Assembly: GCA_951812925.1 (NCBI GenBank)
Contig: OX638369.1
Location: 15,405,329 to 15,469,328, forward strand
Length of the DNA stretch: 64,000 bases
Direction of reading: 5' to 3'
Source: Calliopum simillimum
Lineage: Eukaryota; Arthropoda; Insecta; Diptera; Lauxaniidae
Positions 1 to 10,700 of this stretch are shown here, piece by piece. The notes under the pieces are model-generated. The model did not search any database. It was not told the origin of the DNA and saw only the letters and a list, made by a program, of their open reading frames with translations. Position 1 is the first letter of the stretch. Every line of letters starts with the position of its first letter. Position numbers and translations under genes: made by a program.

Positions 1-756
1 AAAAAATGAGGGTAGGTGAATGGCTAATGCATTCCCCTACATTAATCGATCTGTTTCAAAAAAAATATTCACTGGAATTTTTAATGTTTAAGGAATTTAA
101 ATTCAATATATTTACCATTAGTTTTCTGATGATCATTTAGCTAACGATAATTTAAATCAGTTGATCAAATATGATCAAGAAATGAAGTTTTGTAGTTTTT
201 CTTGAAATAGGAACTTTCCCAAAAAATATACTTTTCTTTAGACGTACAGTCACAAATGATGAAGGCAGCAAGATAAAAGAATTATTATTTTTACAGACTA
301 AAAATTAAAAGTTAATCACTGATGTTGCTGCAATTATATATAAATTTGTATACTAGATTATATGTATACCTTTAAATTTTCAGGCAATTGGTGTGGACGA
401 TCCGAACTCGTGTAAGTCTTCTTAGGAAAGAACGATCACCAAAAAATTATAATAGTAGGAAGTCTAAATTTGAGTACTAAAATATGGTCGATGATACTTG
501 TCATGCTGACCCGGATATAAGTAATATTTTACAGTACAGTACATAACTCATTTTAGAAGAGAGTGCTGCCAAAATAAGGAGTACGTTATAGAAATATCAG
601 ATTTTTACGAAAAAGTTTCGCAACTTTTGTTAAATTTGACTTATAGCAAAAATAAATCAAAAATACAAGCAACTTTGCAACAAAAAATAATAAGAAATAT
701 CATTAGTAGAAATAAATTCATCACACCTTCAACTCATCAAACACTTGTACATTACA
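1..756 (-). repeat. 3' LTR of retrotransposon A, partial
   Basis: Positions 1-756 repeat 8712-9467 in direct orientation with no difference that I can see. Similarity stops sharply after ATTACA at 756, the reverse complement of an LTR start beginning TGTAAT. Only the first 30 percent or so of the LTR in element orientation is in the window. Small ORFs within it are also in the other LTR copy and are not genes. Confidence 0.93.
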
Positions 757-842
757 AACCAGATAAAATTGAGGTGTTTAGCGAAAATTTTAGATGGAAA
801 ATAAAAACTTCTGAGATACAAAAATTTTATATGGATTTAGGC

Positions 843-3800
843 TTACGACCGAATGTCTTTAGCATGATATGTTCCGCATTCCTTTCCTTCGTGATCTTCT
901 AATACATAGTAACAATTTCCTACTTTCGACTTTATGCGCGCTTTAACGAATTGTGGACCTAACTTGGCATTAAAGTTTTTTGCGAAGTTACTTTGCGCAA
1001 AATTTCTTCGGAATACTTCTCGCCCTACCTGGTATACTACAGGACGTGAACGCAGATCGTATCGCTTTTTGTTGTTTTCATACGACTGGGTTATTTTCTT
1101 CTGAATATCTTTTCTAATCAGTGCTAATTTATCGAAAGTTTTTAGTGCAATTTGTGGTTCATCTAACAATTCAAAATTTCTTAAGATTTTATAGCTTTCC
1201 CCATGGGTAGCCATATGAAAGCCAAATAGTGCATGGTATGGAGAACTATTTGTACTCTGATGGACTGCATTTCTAAGTGCACACGAAATACTTGGGAGAT
1301 TAGCGTCCCAATCACGTTGATCATTTTGTAAATATGCGCGAATAGCAGCTAGGATTGAACGATTAACTCTCTCACTTGCATTGCTCTGCGGAGAGTATAG
1401 CGCAGTATAAAGATGTTTGACCCCGCACTTCGTTAAGAATGCATTAAAGTCGTTCGCCTTAAACTGACTGCCATTATCAGATATTACGATCTCTGGTATC
1501 CCATAGCAATTAAATATGTCATTAAATAAAAACTCTATGATTTTTGCAGAAGTAAACTTTCTTAGTGGACAAATCCAATGAAATTTACTTAAGTGGTCAA
1601 CTACCAATAAAATACCGATGTTACCTTTTTTGCTCCTGGGATAAGGACCTAAAAGATCGATATACAATCTTTGAAATGGGCGAATAGAAATCGCTTGCTT
1701 TCCCATTGGAGGACGAAGGGTAATATTAGGAGATTTTGTAGTTTTACATACAATACAATTACGGATATAATCACGGACATCTTTTACGAGGCCAGGCCAA
1801 TAAAAGCTGCGTCGAATTAAATCAATCGTTTTCACCATACCTCCATGTGAGGCAACAATACTATCGTGTGATCTTTTCATGACACTTTCACGTAATTTCA
1901 CAGGTACCCAAAGCTTCCAAGATTTTTGTTCTTCGTCAATATTTCCAGTGGAGTGTTCAGTACGAATATACAAATATTGATCAACTACTTTGATATCGGG
2001 AAATTTTTCGTGTTCTTTTATAAATCTATTTTTTAAATCAGTATATTCAATATCTGAAAAATGCGGAGACTGAAGGTCTATTTCAGGTTCAACGAATTCA
2101 AGATTTGCAATTTCTGGCTCGTAAATTCTTGACAAAGCATCAGGAACGACGTGATCTTTACCTTTGCGATGTGTAATTGTGAATTTATAGCCCTGAAGTT
2201 TGAATGACCATCGCGCCAGACGGCCGCTAAGATTTGGTTGGCGCATAAGCCAAACTAGACTTGCGTGGTCTGTTATCACTTCGAATTCTTGTAATTCGAT
2301 ATAACATCGAAAGCGTTCTATGGCTTCTATGGCAGCGAGACATTCCCGTTCAGTTACGCTGTAATTACGTTGTGCGGTATTTAATTTTTTGGACATAAAC
2401 GCTATAGGTTTTTCTGCTCCATCGTCAGATAACTGAACGAGAACAGAGCCGATGCCATAGTCGCTTGCGTCGCAGTGTATAAAGAATTTTTTTGTAAAAT
2501 CAGCATTCGCTAAAACTGGGGCTGAAGTCAACTTAGATTTCATGTTATCAAAAGCAATTTGAGCCTCTGGAGACCAAACAAACTTTCTTTTCTTAGTAAG
2601 ACATTCCGTGATAGGAAAAGTAATGTCCGCGAAATTTGGTATAAATCTACGATACCAACCACATATCCCTAAAAACCCTCGCACTTGTTTTAGTGTTTTT
2701 GGCACAGGCCATTGTAAAATAGATTGAATTTTTTGTGGATCGGTCGATATGCCACCGTTTCCAATAACATATCCTAAGTAATTTACTTTAGTTACACAAA
2801 ATTGACTTTTTGCAATATTTAAAGTCAAATTTGCGGTTCGAAATTGTTGAGCTATTCTCATCAAAATGTTTAAATGACTATTAAAGTCTTCTGAGACAAT
2901 ACATAAATCGTCAAGATATCCAAAGACAGAATTTCGAAGGTCACTGGGAATTATTTCATCCATCAGTCTGCACATTGTCGATGGTGCGTTGCACAAACCA
3001 AATGGCATTGTGACAAACTGATAGAGTGGCCTTCCGGGGACCGTAAAAGCAGTTAAGTGCTTTGAATCATCGTCTAAGGATATCTGCCAATATGCATCCT
3101 TTAAATCAAGTTTAGTGATTATGTTAGCTTTTGGAAGTCTCGAAAAAATTCCTTCAATATTAGCTAACGGATACGCATCTTTTTTCGTAACAGAGTTTAG
3201 TTTCCGAGCATCCAAGCAGAGTCTCACCTTTCCAGGTTTGATCACAAGGCGCATAGGTGAACTCCATGAGCTTGTGCTTGGTTCGATAACACCTAAATTC
3301 AACATCCTATCTATTTCCTGAAACATTAATTTTTCTACAGCAGGACTGACTGGGTAGAACCTTTGCTTTATTGGCTTGGCTTCGTCGACATCAATATGGT
3401 GTTTGATTAAATTAGTGCGGCCAAGGCCTTGTATTTCAAAACTAGGAAACAGCGTTTTGACAGCTTCTAATTGCTGTTTTTGCATATTACTAAGGGGAAA
3501 TTCAATGGAAAAATCAGCTGATTCATCAGACGGATTTTTGTCATCAACAGTAATAGTTGATATTAAATGTGGGGCTAATTTGAAAATTCGCCAAAAATCA
3601 ACACCGAGAATAACTTTCTGAGCAATGGAAGGAATTACATATAAAGTTATAGGTTTGATTTCATTTTTATATTGGATATTAACATTTAAAAATCCTTTAA
3701 CTAAATGTGATCTGCCATCGGCTGTTCTAACTTTTGAAGTTATTTTCTTAAATTCGGGGAGATTTTCAAAATTTTCTTGCGCTAAACTTGAACCCACACA

Positions 3801-4346
3801 ACTAATGTTGGCTCCCGTATCTAACAATCCAAGTTCACAAAAATGTAAAAATTTCACTTCCGCATAAAATCTCAAGTCGAAATTGTTAGAAAAAATAGCG
3901 GAAACAACTCGCTTTTTGGCTAGTTTAATTTTTTTGAAATAGTCTCTTATTCTTTTAGTTGATCTTTTGATTTCTTTTTTATCTAATGGAGGATTTTCAT
4001 TAAAAATCTTTTCTCGTATTTGTAAATAGTTTTTTAATCGCTCGTGATATGGGCGAATAGGAAATAGAGTTCTAGGAAAATCATTAATTAATTCACGTTT
4101 TAAAATTTTAACTTCTGAACTCTCATCAAGGTTATAACTAATATTATTTGTAACTTCAATTTGGTTTTTTAAATCATCATTTTTTATTAATAAATTTTTC
4201 GGAGCTAATTCTGAGCTAGCCGGCAACTCTTTTAAATTTTCAGGAAAATTTAATTGTAAATTAGTAATTAAGTTTTCGGGGGCATTCGTGGTTTGAATGC
4301 TCCCTTTGTGAAGTTTTCCGATCGTCTTAAAGCGCATTTGGCACAT
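843..4346 (-). CDS. pol: Pol polyprotein of retrotransposon A (PR-RT-RNase H-IN)
   Basis: This 1167-codon frame encodes the enzymes that copy and integrate the element. An aspartic protease active site (LLDTGA) lies near residue 174. Reverse transcriptase shows the MPFGLCNAPS block and YLDD near 476. RNase H shows a DAS motif near 625 and TDH further on. Integrase has an HHCC zinc finger (about 829-867, ending CIVC) and a catalytic triad in DLLGPY, SDNGSQF and SNASERV (about 897, 957 and 992). No stop or frameshift breaks it. It overlaps gag by 79 nt in the -1 frame, and an in-frame TAA sits a few codons upstream of the first ATG. Expression is therefore probably as a Gag-Pol fusion, and the ATG at 4346 is only the first methionine. 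No chromodomain or env is evident. Confidence 0.95.
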   Translation of the reverse strand: MCQMRFKTIGKLHKGSIQTTNAPENLITNLQLNFPENLKELPASSELAPKNLLIKNDDLKNQIEVTNNISYNLDESSEVKILKRELINDFPRTLFPIRPYHERLKNYLQIREKIFNENPPLDKKEIKRSTKRIRDYFKKIKLAKKRVVSAIFSNNFDLRFYAEVKFLHFCELGLLDTGANISCVGSSLAQENFENLPEFKKITSKVRTADGRSHLVKGFLNVNIQYKNEIKPITLYVIPSIAQKVILGVDFWRIFKLAPHLISTITVDDKNPSDESADFSIEFPLSNMQKQQLEAVKTLFPSFEIQGLGRTNLIKHHIDVDEAKPIKQRFYPVSPAVEKLMFQEIDRMLNLGVIEPSTSSWSSPMRLVIKPGKVRLCLDARKLNSVTKKDAYPLANIEGIFSRLPKANIITKLDLKDAYWQISLDDDSKHLTAFTVPGRPLYQFVTMPFGLCNAPSTMCRLMDEIIPSDLRNSVFGYLDDLCIVSEDFNSHLNILMRIAQQFRTANLTLNIAKSQFCVTKVNYLGYVIGNGGISTDPQKIQSILQWPVPKTLKQVRGFLGICGWYRRFIPNFADITFPITECLTKKRKFVWSPEAQIAFDNMKSKLTSAPVLANADFTKKFFIHCDASDYGIGSVLVQLSDDGAEKPIAFMSKKLNTAQRNYSVTERECLAAIEAIERFRCYIELQEFEVITDHASLVWLMRQPNLSGRLARWSFKLQGYKFTITHRKGKDHVVPDALSRIYEPEIANLEFVEPEIDLQSPHFSDIEYTDLKNRFIKEHEKFPDIKVVDQYLYIRTEHSTGNIDEEQKSWKLWVPVKLRESVMKRSHDSIVASHGGMVKTIDLIRRSFYWPGLVKDVRDYIRNCIVCKTTKSPNITLRPPMGKQAISIRPFQRLYIDLLGPYPRSKKGNIGILLVVDHLSKFHWICPLRKFTSAKIIEFLFNDIFNCYGIPEIVISDNGSQFKANDFNAFLTKCGVKHLYTALYSPQSNASERVNRSILAAIRAYLQNDQRDWDANLPSISCALRNAVHQSTNSSPYHALFGFHMATHGESYKILRNFELLDEPQIALKTFDKLALIRKDIQKKITQSYENNKKRYDLRSRPVVYQVGREVFRRNFAQSNFAKNFNAKLGPQFVKARIKSKVGNCYYVLEDHEGKECGTYHAKDIRS

Positions 4347-5980
4347 TGTGGCTTGTACGTATTAGGAGTGCCACAGCCATAGCAGAAAAAAATTCTTTGG
4401 GCCAAACAGTCTTCCCAATGATGACCTTCTTCGGAACAGTTCCAACACTTCATTACTTTTAAAGCAACTTCGTCAATGGAAAAGTCCACTTCTGGTTCTA
4501 AATTTAACCTATCAATATTTTCTTCAATCGCTGAAATATTTTTTCTTGACGAATTTGGAAAATTTCTTGAAATTTGTGTACGACGGTATGTTTCATCTGA
4601 GACTAAGTTTTCTCTCATTTGAACAAGCTTACGTAAGTGAGCAATCGTATAGATTGGGACATATAATAGTTCATGCCGGATTTCCGGTCTTAAATTTCGG
4701 ACTAAAATTTCAACTAGTTCTTCTTCTTCAATAGGTCTAGAGAGTTTATCCATAAGAACAAATACGGCATCGTAAAATGTTTCAAATGTTTCGTTTGAAA
4801 GCTGTTTACGACTTCTAATATTTTCTAAATAATCAACATTAGACCTATAATCTTTGTACTGATATTTAAGGGCAGAGCAAAATGTTCTCCAATCGAAATT
4901 GGGTTCCACCTTGTGATACCTCCAATACCAGTCTCGAGCTTTTCCGTGTAACAAAATATGAATATTTTTGCAAACAGAATTAAAATCGCTATTTAAGGCA
5001 CTTGACGTTAATGATTGAATTCTATAGAGAAATTCTTCCACTGGCAAACCATTCGATGAACCATCAAAGCGACAATTCCAATTTTGAATAATTTGTGTAA
5101 CCTTATCCGCCCTAATGTTGCAGTTTCTATTTGAGCTTGCAACCAAATCTACATTCAAGTTTGAGGTATTTGAAACTACCCTCGGGTGTGCCTCAGCATT
5201 CGCATTGCTGGCTGTTGGTAAATTTGATGTGCGATTTGAGGTTGATTCACTATTTTGTGATTCATTATTATTGATTGGTGGTGTATTTGGAATGCTATTA
5301 GCATTTGAAGCGTTTAGACTTAAAGAAGCAAATCGACGATCTATGACCGTTTCAATCATTGCCGTAATATGATCATAATTAATGCTTTCTTGAACAACTC
5401 TTGACCAAGGACTATCTCTATTAGGTGCAGGTGGCGTATGAGTAACATGATTACGATTTGAACTATCAGTCAAATTACACAATGGCAATGAATTTTTTTC
5501 ATTATTCACGTTTCCGCTAGATACATTAGTTGGTGCACGAGGTGGCTTGGAAATAGCACCCAAAGCAGTATCTTTTAGCCGACTTGTATAGCTTCGTGTA
5601 CCGTGTTGTTTTTGTGTGAAAGACCCACGACCACGAGTAAAACCTTTTGGACGAGCTGCATTGCTTTGGTATAAACTGGCTACTGAATTCGCAACTGATA
5701 TGGCATCGGAAACCGATGTTGCATCTAAATTTGTTTCAAGTGTTTTAGCTGGTAATTTAATTGTTTTTAAATCACGTTTATGCATAAGAGTGCCACAAAC
5801 GGGACATTCATGATTTTCTTTAAGATGAGAGTCTATGCATGCATTGTGAAATACATGTGTACATTTAGTTACACTACAGTCCTGCTCAACAATCATTTCC
5901 TGTAGGCAAATAGAACATATACCTCCAGATGGTATATCCAAAAGACTTGATAAATTTTCACTGCTGTGACTAACAACCAT
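4268..5980 (-). CDS. gag: Gag of retrotransposon A with N-terminal RING-H2 finger
   Basis: A 570-codon structural protein. Residues 22-62 form a complete RING-H2 (C3H2C3) finger: C22-x2-C25-x14-C40-x-H42-x2-H45-x2-C48-x10-C59-x2-C62. RING-H2 fingers typically recruit E2 ubiquitin-conjugating enzymes; whether this one is active is unknown. A Ser/Asn-rich linker follows, then a capsid-like region (about 290-480, containing WYWRYH). A nucleocapsid CCHC knuckle starts at CWNC (about 510-523, C-x2-C-x4-H-x4-C). A second cysteine cluster (about 529-542) keeps the cysteines but has Thr in place of His. The ATG at 5980 is the first after an in-frame TGA just upstream. A RING finger is not a usual Gag domain. 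It lies in the same uninterrupted frame as the capsid and zinc knuckle, so it is not an artefact of joining ORFs. Confidence 0.9.
   Translation of the reverse strand: MVVSHSSENLSSLLDIPSGGICSICLQEMIVEQDCSVTKCTHVFHNACIDSHLKENHECPVCGTLMHKRDLKTIKLPAKTLETNLDATSVSDAISVANSVASLYQSNAARPKGFTRGRGSFTQKQHGTRSYTSRLKDTALGAISKPPRAPTNVSSGNVNNEKNSLPLCNLTDSSNRNHVTHTPPAPNRDSPWSRVVQESINYDHITAMIETVIDRRFASLSLNASNANSIPNTPPINNNESQNSESTSNRTSNLPTASNANAEAHPRVVSNTSNLNVDLVASSNRNCNIRADKVTQIIQNWNCRFDGSSNGLPVEEFLYRIQSLTSSALNSDFNSVCKNIHILLHGKARDWYWRYHKVEPNFDWRTFCSALKYQYKDYRSNVDYLENIRSRKQLSNETFETFYDAVFVLMDKLSRPIEEEELVEILVRNLRPEIRHELLYVPIYTIAHLRKLVQMRENLVSDETYRRTQISRNFPNSSRKNISAIEENIDRLNLEPEVDFSIDEVALKVMKCWNCSEEGHHWEDCLAQRIFFCYGCGTPNTYKPQCAKCALRRSENFTKGAFKPRMPPKT
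4278..4319 (-). other. Candidate gag-pol frameshift region, retrotransposon A
   Basis: Inside the gag-pol overlap the coding strand reads GGAAAAC (4319-4313), then 8 nt later a hairpin with a 6 bp perfect stem (GCATTC/GAATGC, loop 7 nt) extended by GGG/CCC across one A-C mismatch. Pol is in the -1 frame. GGAAAAC is not a canonical X-XXY-YYZ heptamer. The only formal XXXYYYZ string is AAAGGGA, which abuts the stem and has an unfavourable GGG. The structure is clear; which bases slip is inference. Confidence 0.4.
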
Positions 5981-6923
5981 TTTAGATAAAAAATTAAATC
6001 AAAATTGATATATAAAAAACTTGGAAATAAGTATTTATGCAAAAAAAAATATAAGCCTTACAAATGTTCCGTTTTGGAGTATTTCTCGAAATAATAAATT
6101 TTTTTTTTTTTTTCTTTTTGCAACCAAGAGAACTAAAATATAGATATGATGAAAAAAAAATATTTTTGAACCACGTTCTATCGTTAAGGAATTTTGTTAT
6201 GCAAATGGCGTATTCCAACCGTGTGCGACTTAATTGTTTAAAATTCTGATCTCTTTTAACCAAAAAAAAAAATTTAAATTCAAATCAACTAAAAATTTAA
6301 AAATGATATAGTAATTTCCTTATTAATGTGGTAGGTGTTAGTGACGTAAAGTGCTGCATGTTATGCATGGCGTAAGAGGATAACAAAAAACTAGTCTATG
6401 GTGTTTACTTAAAAAAAATATGCGATAGTTTGTAAGATATTCTTGTGAAATGGCTGAATCATGTACAACAAATATCCTATTATATGATCGGACAAATAAA
6501 TGCTCTAAGACAATATAAGTGCAGCATAAACTTGTTTTCCAAGTATCAAACAATAGCAACCAAAAATTCTATCAACAAAAAAAATTACATAATCGCTTTG
6601 AAATTCTTTGTCCAAATACCATTTCTGTAACCATTGATATGAAAAGAAACTAAGCATTGCCAAACGGTCGATACAATTCGGAATCCAAGCCAAACTGTCG
6701 AAATTCCAGGAATGGATACCAGATTTATTTCACTCCCAACAAATTACCGAAACAATACCTGAAGAAACAAAATCAATAAACTATCAAAAAAAAATTGAGC
6801 TTGAATAAAAAAATAAATAATCGAAATTAAGGGACCGACAGGACCAACAAACAGAAAAAATCATTAAAACTAAATTGCATCCAAAAGGAGGATACAACCC
6901 AAAAAAAATTACCTTATTTGTCA
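5981..6923 (-). other. 5' leader of retrotransposon A
   Basis: About 940 bp of noncoding, A/T-rich sequence between the primer binding site and the gag start. It contains homopolymer runs. I see no ORF or structured element that I can name. Confidence 0.6.
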
Positions 6924-6941
6924 GCCCCACGTTGGGCGCCA
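6924..6941 (-). other. Primer binding site, tRNA-Lys(CTT)
   Basis: On the element strand the sequence is TGGCGCCCAACGTGGGGC. It is an exact 18 nt complement of the 3' end of insect tRNA-Lys(CTT) including CCA, as I know that tRNA. It lies 6 nt inside the LTR end (...TGTTACA), as expected for a minus-strand primer site, and this fixes the inner LTR boundary at 6948. Confidence 0.88.
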
Positions 6942-6947
6942 AAATTT

Positions 6948-9467
6948 TGTAACATGCATTCAAGATTTTTGATACCTTTTTTATATTTAGGGGTAGAAGG
7001 ATTTTGTCGGGACTTCTGGGAGCAGCTAGCTATTCAGCCTGTCGGGGGTTCACCGTAATACCCAAATATACCTTGTTGCAAAATTTAAATTTATAAGTCC
7101 CTAATGCCTATATTTATAAAAACAATAAAAATAATTCTAGACTGAAACCAATTAAAGCAATGACCTAAAAAAAACTATGAAATCTTTCAATTAATACCAG
7201 TTATCCAAAACCAACTGAAACTAAAAAAAAAACCAATATTTGAAATAAATCATAAAAATAAATCTAAAGGGGGTTATCCACCTTAACACCACGCAAAGGT
7301 TGACATCTTTTGGTAACATTTAGATGTCCACTCTGTACCCGCCCAACCATGATCCCCAATTGAAAATTTTGTAGGAATCCCTTTTGCAGGCCTACGTCAC
7401 TTTACCACAAAGGAAATCACATTGAGATTTTACAAATTCATTTTCGAAATTTACAATAATTTATTCAAAAAAAATTAGATATCAACTTAAAATTACAAAA
7501 ACAAATTTTGCTAGTTAGCATAATAAGAAAAAAAAATCAAGAGATTTTTTTAAGGATTATTCCTTTAAACTACTAAAACATATTTTTTTGTTTTTTTTAA
7601 ACTTTAAGATGTTTTTTTTTTTCAATTCAGTTAGAGTTAAGTTTTTTTTTTTTTTTTTTCTGGTTTTTAACAAAAGAAAAATAGATAGAATTTAAGCATT
7701 TTTTTTTTATAGAATTTAAGATAAAAAGATTTAATAAAAATTATAATAGTTTACTAACTCACCATATTATCAGCGCAGAAAGACCCTTCATTGTTGATCT
7801 GGTTGCATAGGTATTTATATGTTATGATAAGTTTAATTCATTATTATATATGTACTTAAATTCTATGCACTTGACCTACTTATTTGATTTTACTAGTCAC
7901 TATTTTTCTAAACAAAGAATTTTTTTTTGATTTTTGGCAATTGAAGTTGACAGCTATAACACAAATCCTTTTTCTCTTTTCGAAAACGAAGTTAGAAAGC
8001 AAAAGCGGTGTTTTGTTTGTTTTTAACAACAGTAAAGTATTTTACCAAGAGTGGTAGCAAATCTGTTTTTGCAAACACAATGCTTTTGCGTTCTCTCTTG
8101 CGTGCGATTTTGTTTGCGTGCGTTTTTTTATACAAGATTTTGTTATTGTGTGATAGCTGTTAATTTTTTTAGGTTGTTTTTTCTTATTTAGGTATTCAAT
8201 ATATATATATTTTTTTCTCTTTATATATAGATTTGATTTTAACTATTTTTCTGTTTTTTTAGGGGTTTTTTTTATATATATCTATAATATTATAGATTAA
8301 CTTTTTTTTTTTTTTTTAGGAACTACAATTTTTGCTCAATTTTGCTTACTTATATTTTTTATCTTTTCCGATTCACTTATTTCCTTTACTTTTATATAAA
8401 TATCTGTCTAATTTTATTTATTTCACTATCTTTAAATGGAGGTTTGTTTTTCTATCTTCTGTAGTTCAAAAACACTAGCTTAATCACTTAAAATTTTAGA
8501 ATTTAACCAGATTTTAGGTACTAATCACTGCACTATTAATGCGGCCAATATGCAATTGCCGAAAACTATGGTTTATGCGTTTGTTTTATGTAACATCTGC
8601 GAGTAGACTGGTGGAAGAAGTTTTTTGATGAGATGTTGAGAGTTGTTTGGTGATGATTTTGCTTCTTCTGCGTTCGCAAAAACGGTATTTGCCATAAGCA
8701 AAATGCTTTACAAAAAATGAGGGTAGGTGAATGGCTAATGCATTCCCCTACATTAATCGATCTGTTTCAAAAAAAATATTCACTGGAATTTTTAATGTTT
8801 AAGGAATTTAAATTCAATATATTTACCATTAGTTTTCTGATGATCATTTAGCTAACGATAATTTAAATCAGTTGATCAAATATGATCAAGAAATGAAGTT
8901 TTGTAGTTTTTCTTGAAATAGGAACTTTCCCAAAAAATATACTTTTCTTTAGACGTACAGTCACAAATGATGAAGGCAGCAAGATAAAAGAATTATTATT
9001 TTTACAGACTAAAAATTAAAAGTTAATCACTGATGTTGCTGCAATTATATATAAATTTGTATACTAGATTATATGTATACCTTTAAATTTTCAGGCAATT
9101 GGTGTGGACGATCCGAACTCGTGTAAGTCTTCTTAGGAAAGAACGATCACCAAAAAATTATAATAGTAGGAAGTCTAAATTTGAGTACTAAAATATGGTC
9201 GATGATACTTGTCATGCTGACCCGGATATAAGTAATATTTTACAGTACAGTACATAACTCATTTTAGAAGAGAGTGCTGCCAAAATAAGGAGTACGTTAT
9301 AGAAATATCAGATTTTTACGAAAAAGTTTCGCAACTTTTGTTAAATTTGACTTATAGCAAAAATAAATCAAAAATACAAGCAACTTTGCAACAAAAAATA
9401 ATAAGAAATATCATTAGTAGAAATAAATTCATCACACCTTCAACTCATCAAACACTTGTACATTACA
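6948..9467 (-). repeat. 5' LTR of retrotransposon A (2520 bp)
   Basis: The inner end (TGTTACA on the element strand) is set by the primer site 6 nt away. The outer end (TGTAATG) is set by loss of identity with the other LTR after 9467. The termini are TGTAA...TTACA. At 2.5 kb this is far longer than most fly LTRs. It carries many T-rich tracts. No ORF of interest is seen. Confidence 0.85.
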
Positions 9468-10360
9468 CATATCTACACTTTCATTATCAAATCAGTGCTT
9501 TTGGATGCATTTTTGGCAAGTTAGAGCACAAAATTCCCAAAAAAGTGATATTTTTCGCCTTTTATGACATTCGGCTCAATAGAAATCACCCGAGTGGTGG
9601 ATTTATACCTTTTAACCTATAGCCAAGATCCATACGAACACTTTGATATAATATATGTGACATAAGGGCAAAAATTTCTCAAGTGAGCCATCTAAAAAAT
9701 TAAACATAAAAAAGGCTTTAACAAAATGATGTTTTATAACAACTAGTAAAGATTTTGTAAAAATGTCAGATCCGAGTAAACTTTTGTCGACCAAATTTTG
9801 TTCCACAGTGTTATTTATCATTTTGAAAGCATGACCACTAGAGGTGAAAAGATACGAATTTCATCACAAAAAATAGCTATAAATAATATCGACTAAAATA
9901 ATAAGATCAGATTGTTGACCGAGCAGGGATCGGTCTCCAGCTACTAAGGGTTAAACTACAACTTTATGCAATTTTCTACAGTTTTTGTTATAAAGTACCA
10001 AACAAACATGGATCAGATGACATTGTAGTTTTATTAAAAACACCAACAAAATTACAAAAATAAGACAAAATGCATAAAGGAAAACAAACAAATTTATTGG
10101 AAGGCTGGTTTTCGTTACGTTTCAAAGATCACCACAACCATATCATCATACGAATTTGCCGATATCCAAAAGAACTTGACAATCATACTATAGTTAACCT
10201 TTTGCATAGACTTGTTGAGAACCACAGCAGAAAGTAAATACAGCACATGCAATAGTTCTAATTTTTTTGTTTTTCCCTTGTTATGCATCGGCCTGCTGTT
10301 GTAACTTCTTAATATTATAGTTTTTTTTGCATAACGCATTCATTTGCAAGCTTATTCGTC
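9468..10360. other. Noncoding flank/intron between retrotransposon A and a MITE
   Basis: No exon is recognisable here. It contains the dispersed repeat described at 9812-9947. The rest (9948-10360) is unremarkable AT-rich DNA. Since the first visible PP2C exon is internal, this is most likely intron. Confidence 0.5.
9812..9947 (-). repeat. Dispersed repeat, inverted copy of 22251-22377
   Basis: About 130 bp including GACCGAGCAGGGAT is the reverse complement, with a few mismatches and small indels, of 22251-22377. Neither copy codes for anything. It is probably a fragment of an unnamed repeat family. Confidence 0.75.
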
Positions 10361-10700
10361 TTAACCCTTTCGAACCGGTTGGGACAATATATCCCAAAAA
10401 TTTTTGTATAAATACTTTTGAATAATATAACTCGGTTATTAACGTCACTTAAATTGAATGAATTAATAAAATTAATGCAATTTTTAGTAACCACTGTTTT
10501 TTCTTATAACCACTCCAAGGACATTGTATCCCGAAAATTCAAATGAAAAACATCTGTTGGGAGTGTAGACCGGAAGTGCCTCTGGCGGTGAAAATTTGAT
10601 TTTAGAGACGGTCAAACATTTTACTTAAATTTAGTTTCTAAGATTAACCTATCACAAATATTGTGTACCCCACAGTTTTTTTCCGGGTCGAAAGGGTTAA
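10361..10700. mobile_element. piggyBac-like MITE (TTAA-flanked)
   Basis: Inverted ends TTAACCCTTTCGAACCGG (10361) and, reverse complemented, TTAACCCTTTCGACCCGG (ending 10700) differ at one base. A TTAA target duplication followed by termini starting CCC is the hallmark of the piggyBac superfamily. The roughly 330 bp interior has no ORF, so the element is nonautonomous. It ends about 90 bp before the first visible PP2C exon. Confidence 0.7.

Larger units (their letters stand above)
1..9467 (-). mobile_element. Ty3/gypsy LTR retrotransposon A (3' LTR truncated by window edge)
   Basis: An almost complete LTR retrotransposon reads on the minus strand. Its parts in element order are: 5' LTR (9467-6948), tRNA-Lys primer site, leader, gag, pol, and the first 756 bp of the 3' LTR. 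Protease, reverse transcriptase, RNase H and integrase come in the Ty3/gypsy order. The very long LTR and tRNA-Lys primer recall the Osvaldo/Ulysses group of fly elements; that placement is inference. The 756 LTR bases present at both ends look identical by eye and have equal length, and both ORFs are open, so the insertion is recent. I see no env ORF and no obvious polypurine tract before the 3' LTR. The target duplication cannot be tested because the left end is outside the window. The element lies antisense in or upstream of a PP2C gene intron. Confidence 0.93.

Noticed and set aside
1..756. The 756 bp direct repeats at both ends as complete LTRs of a 9.5 kb element
   Set aside because: The tRNA-Lys primer site at 6924-6941 shows that the 5' LTR continues to 6948. 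The 756 bp is only the part of the 3' LTR that lies inside the window.
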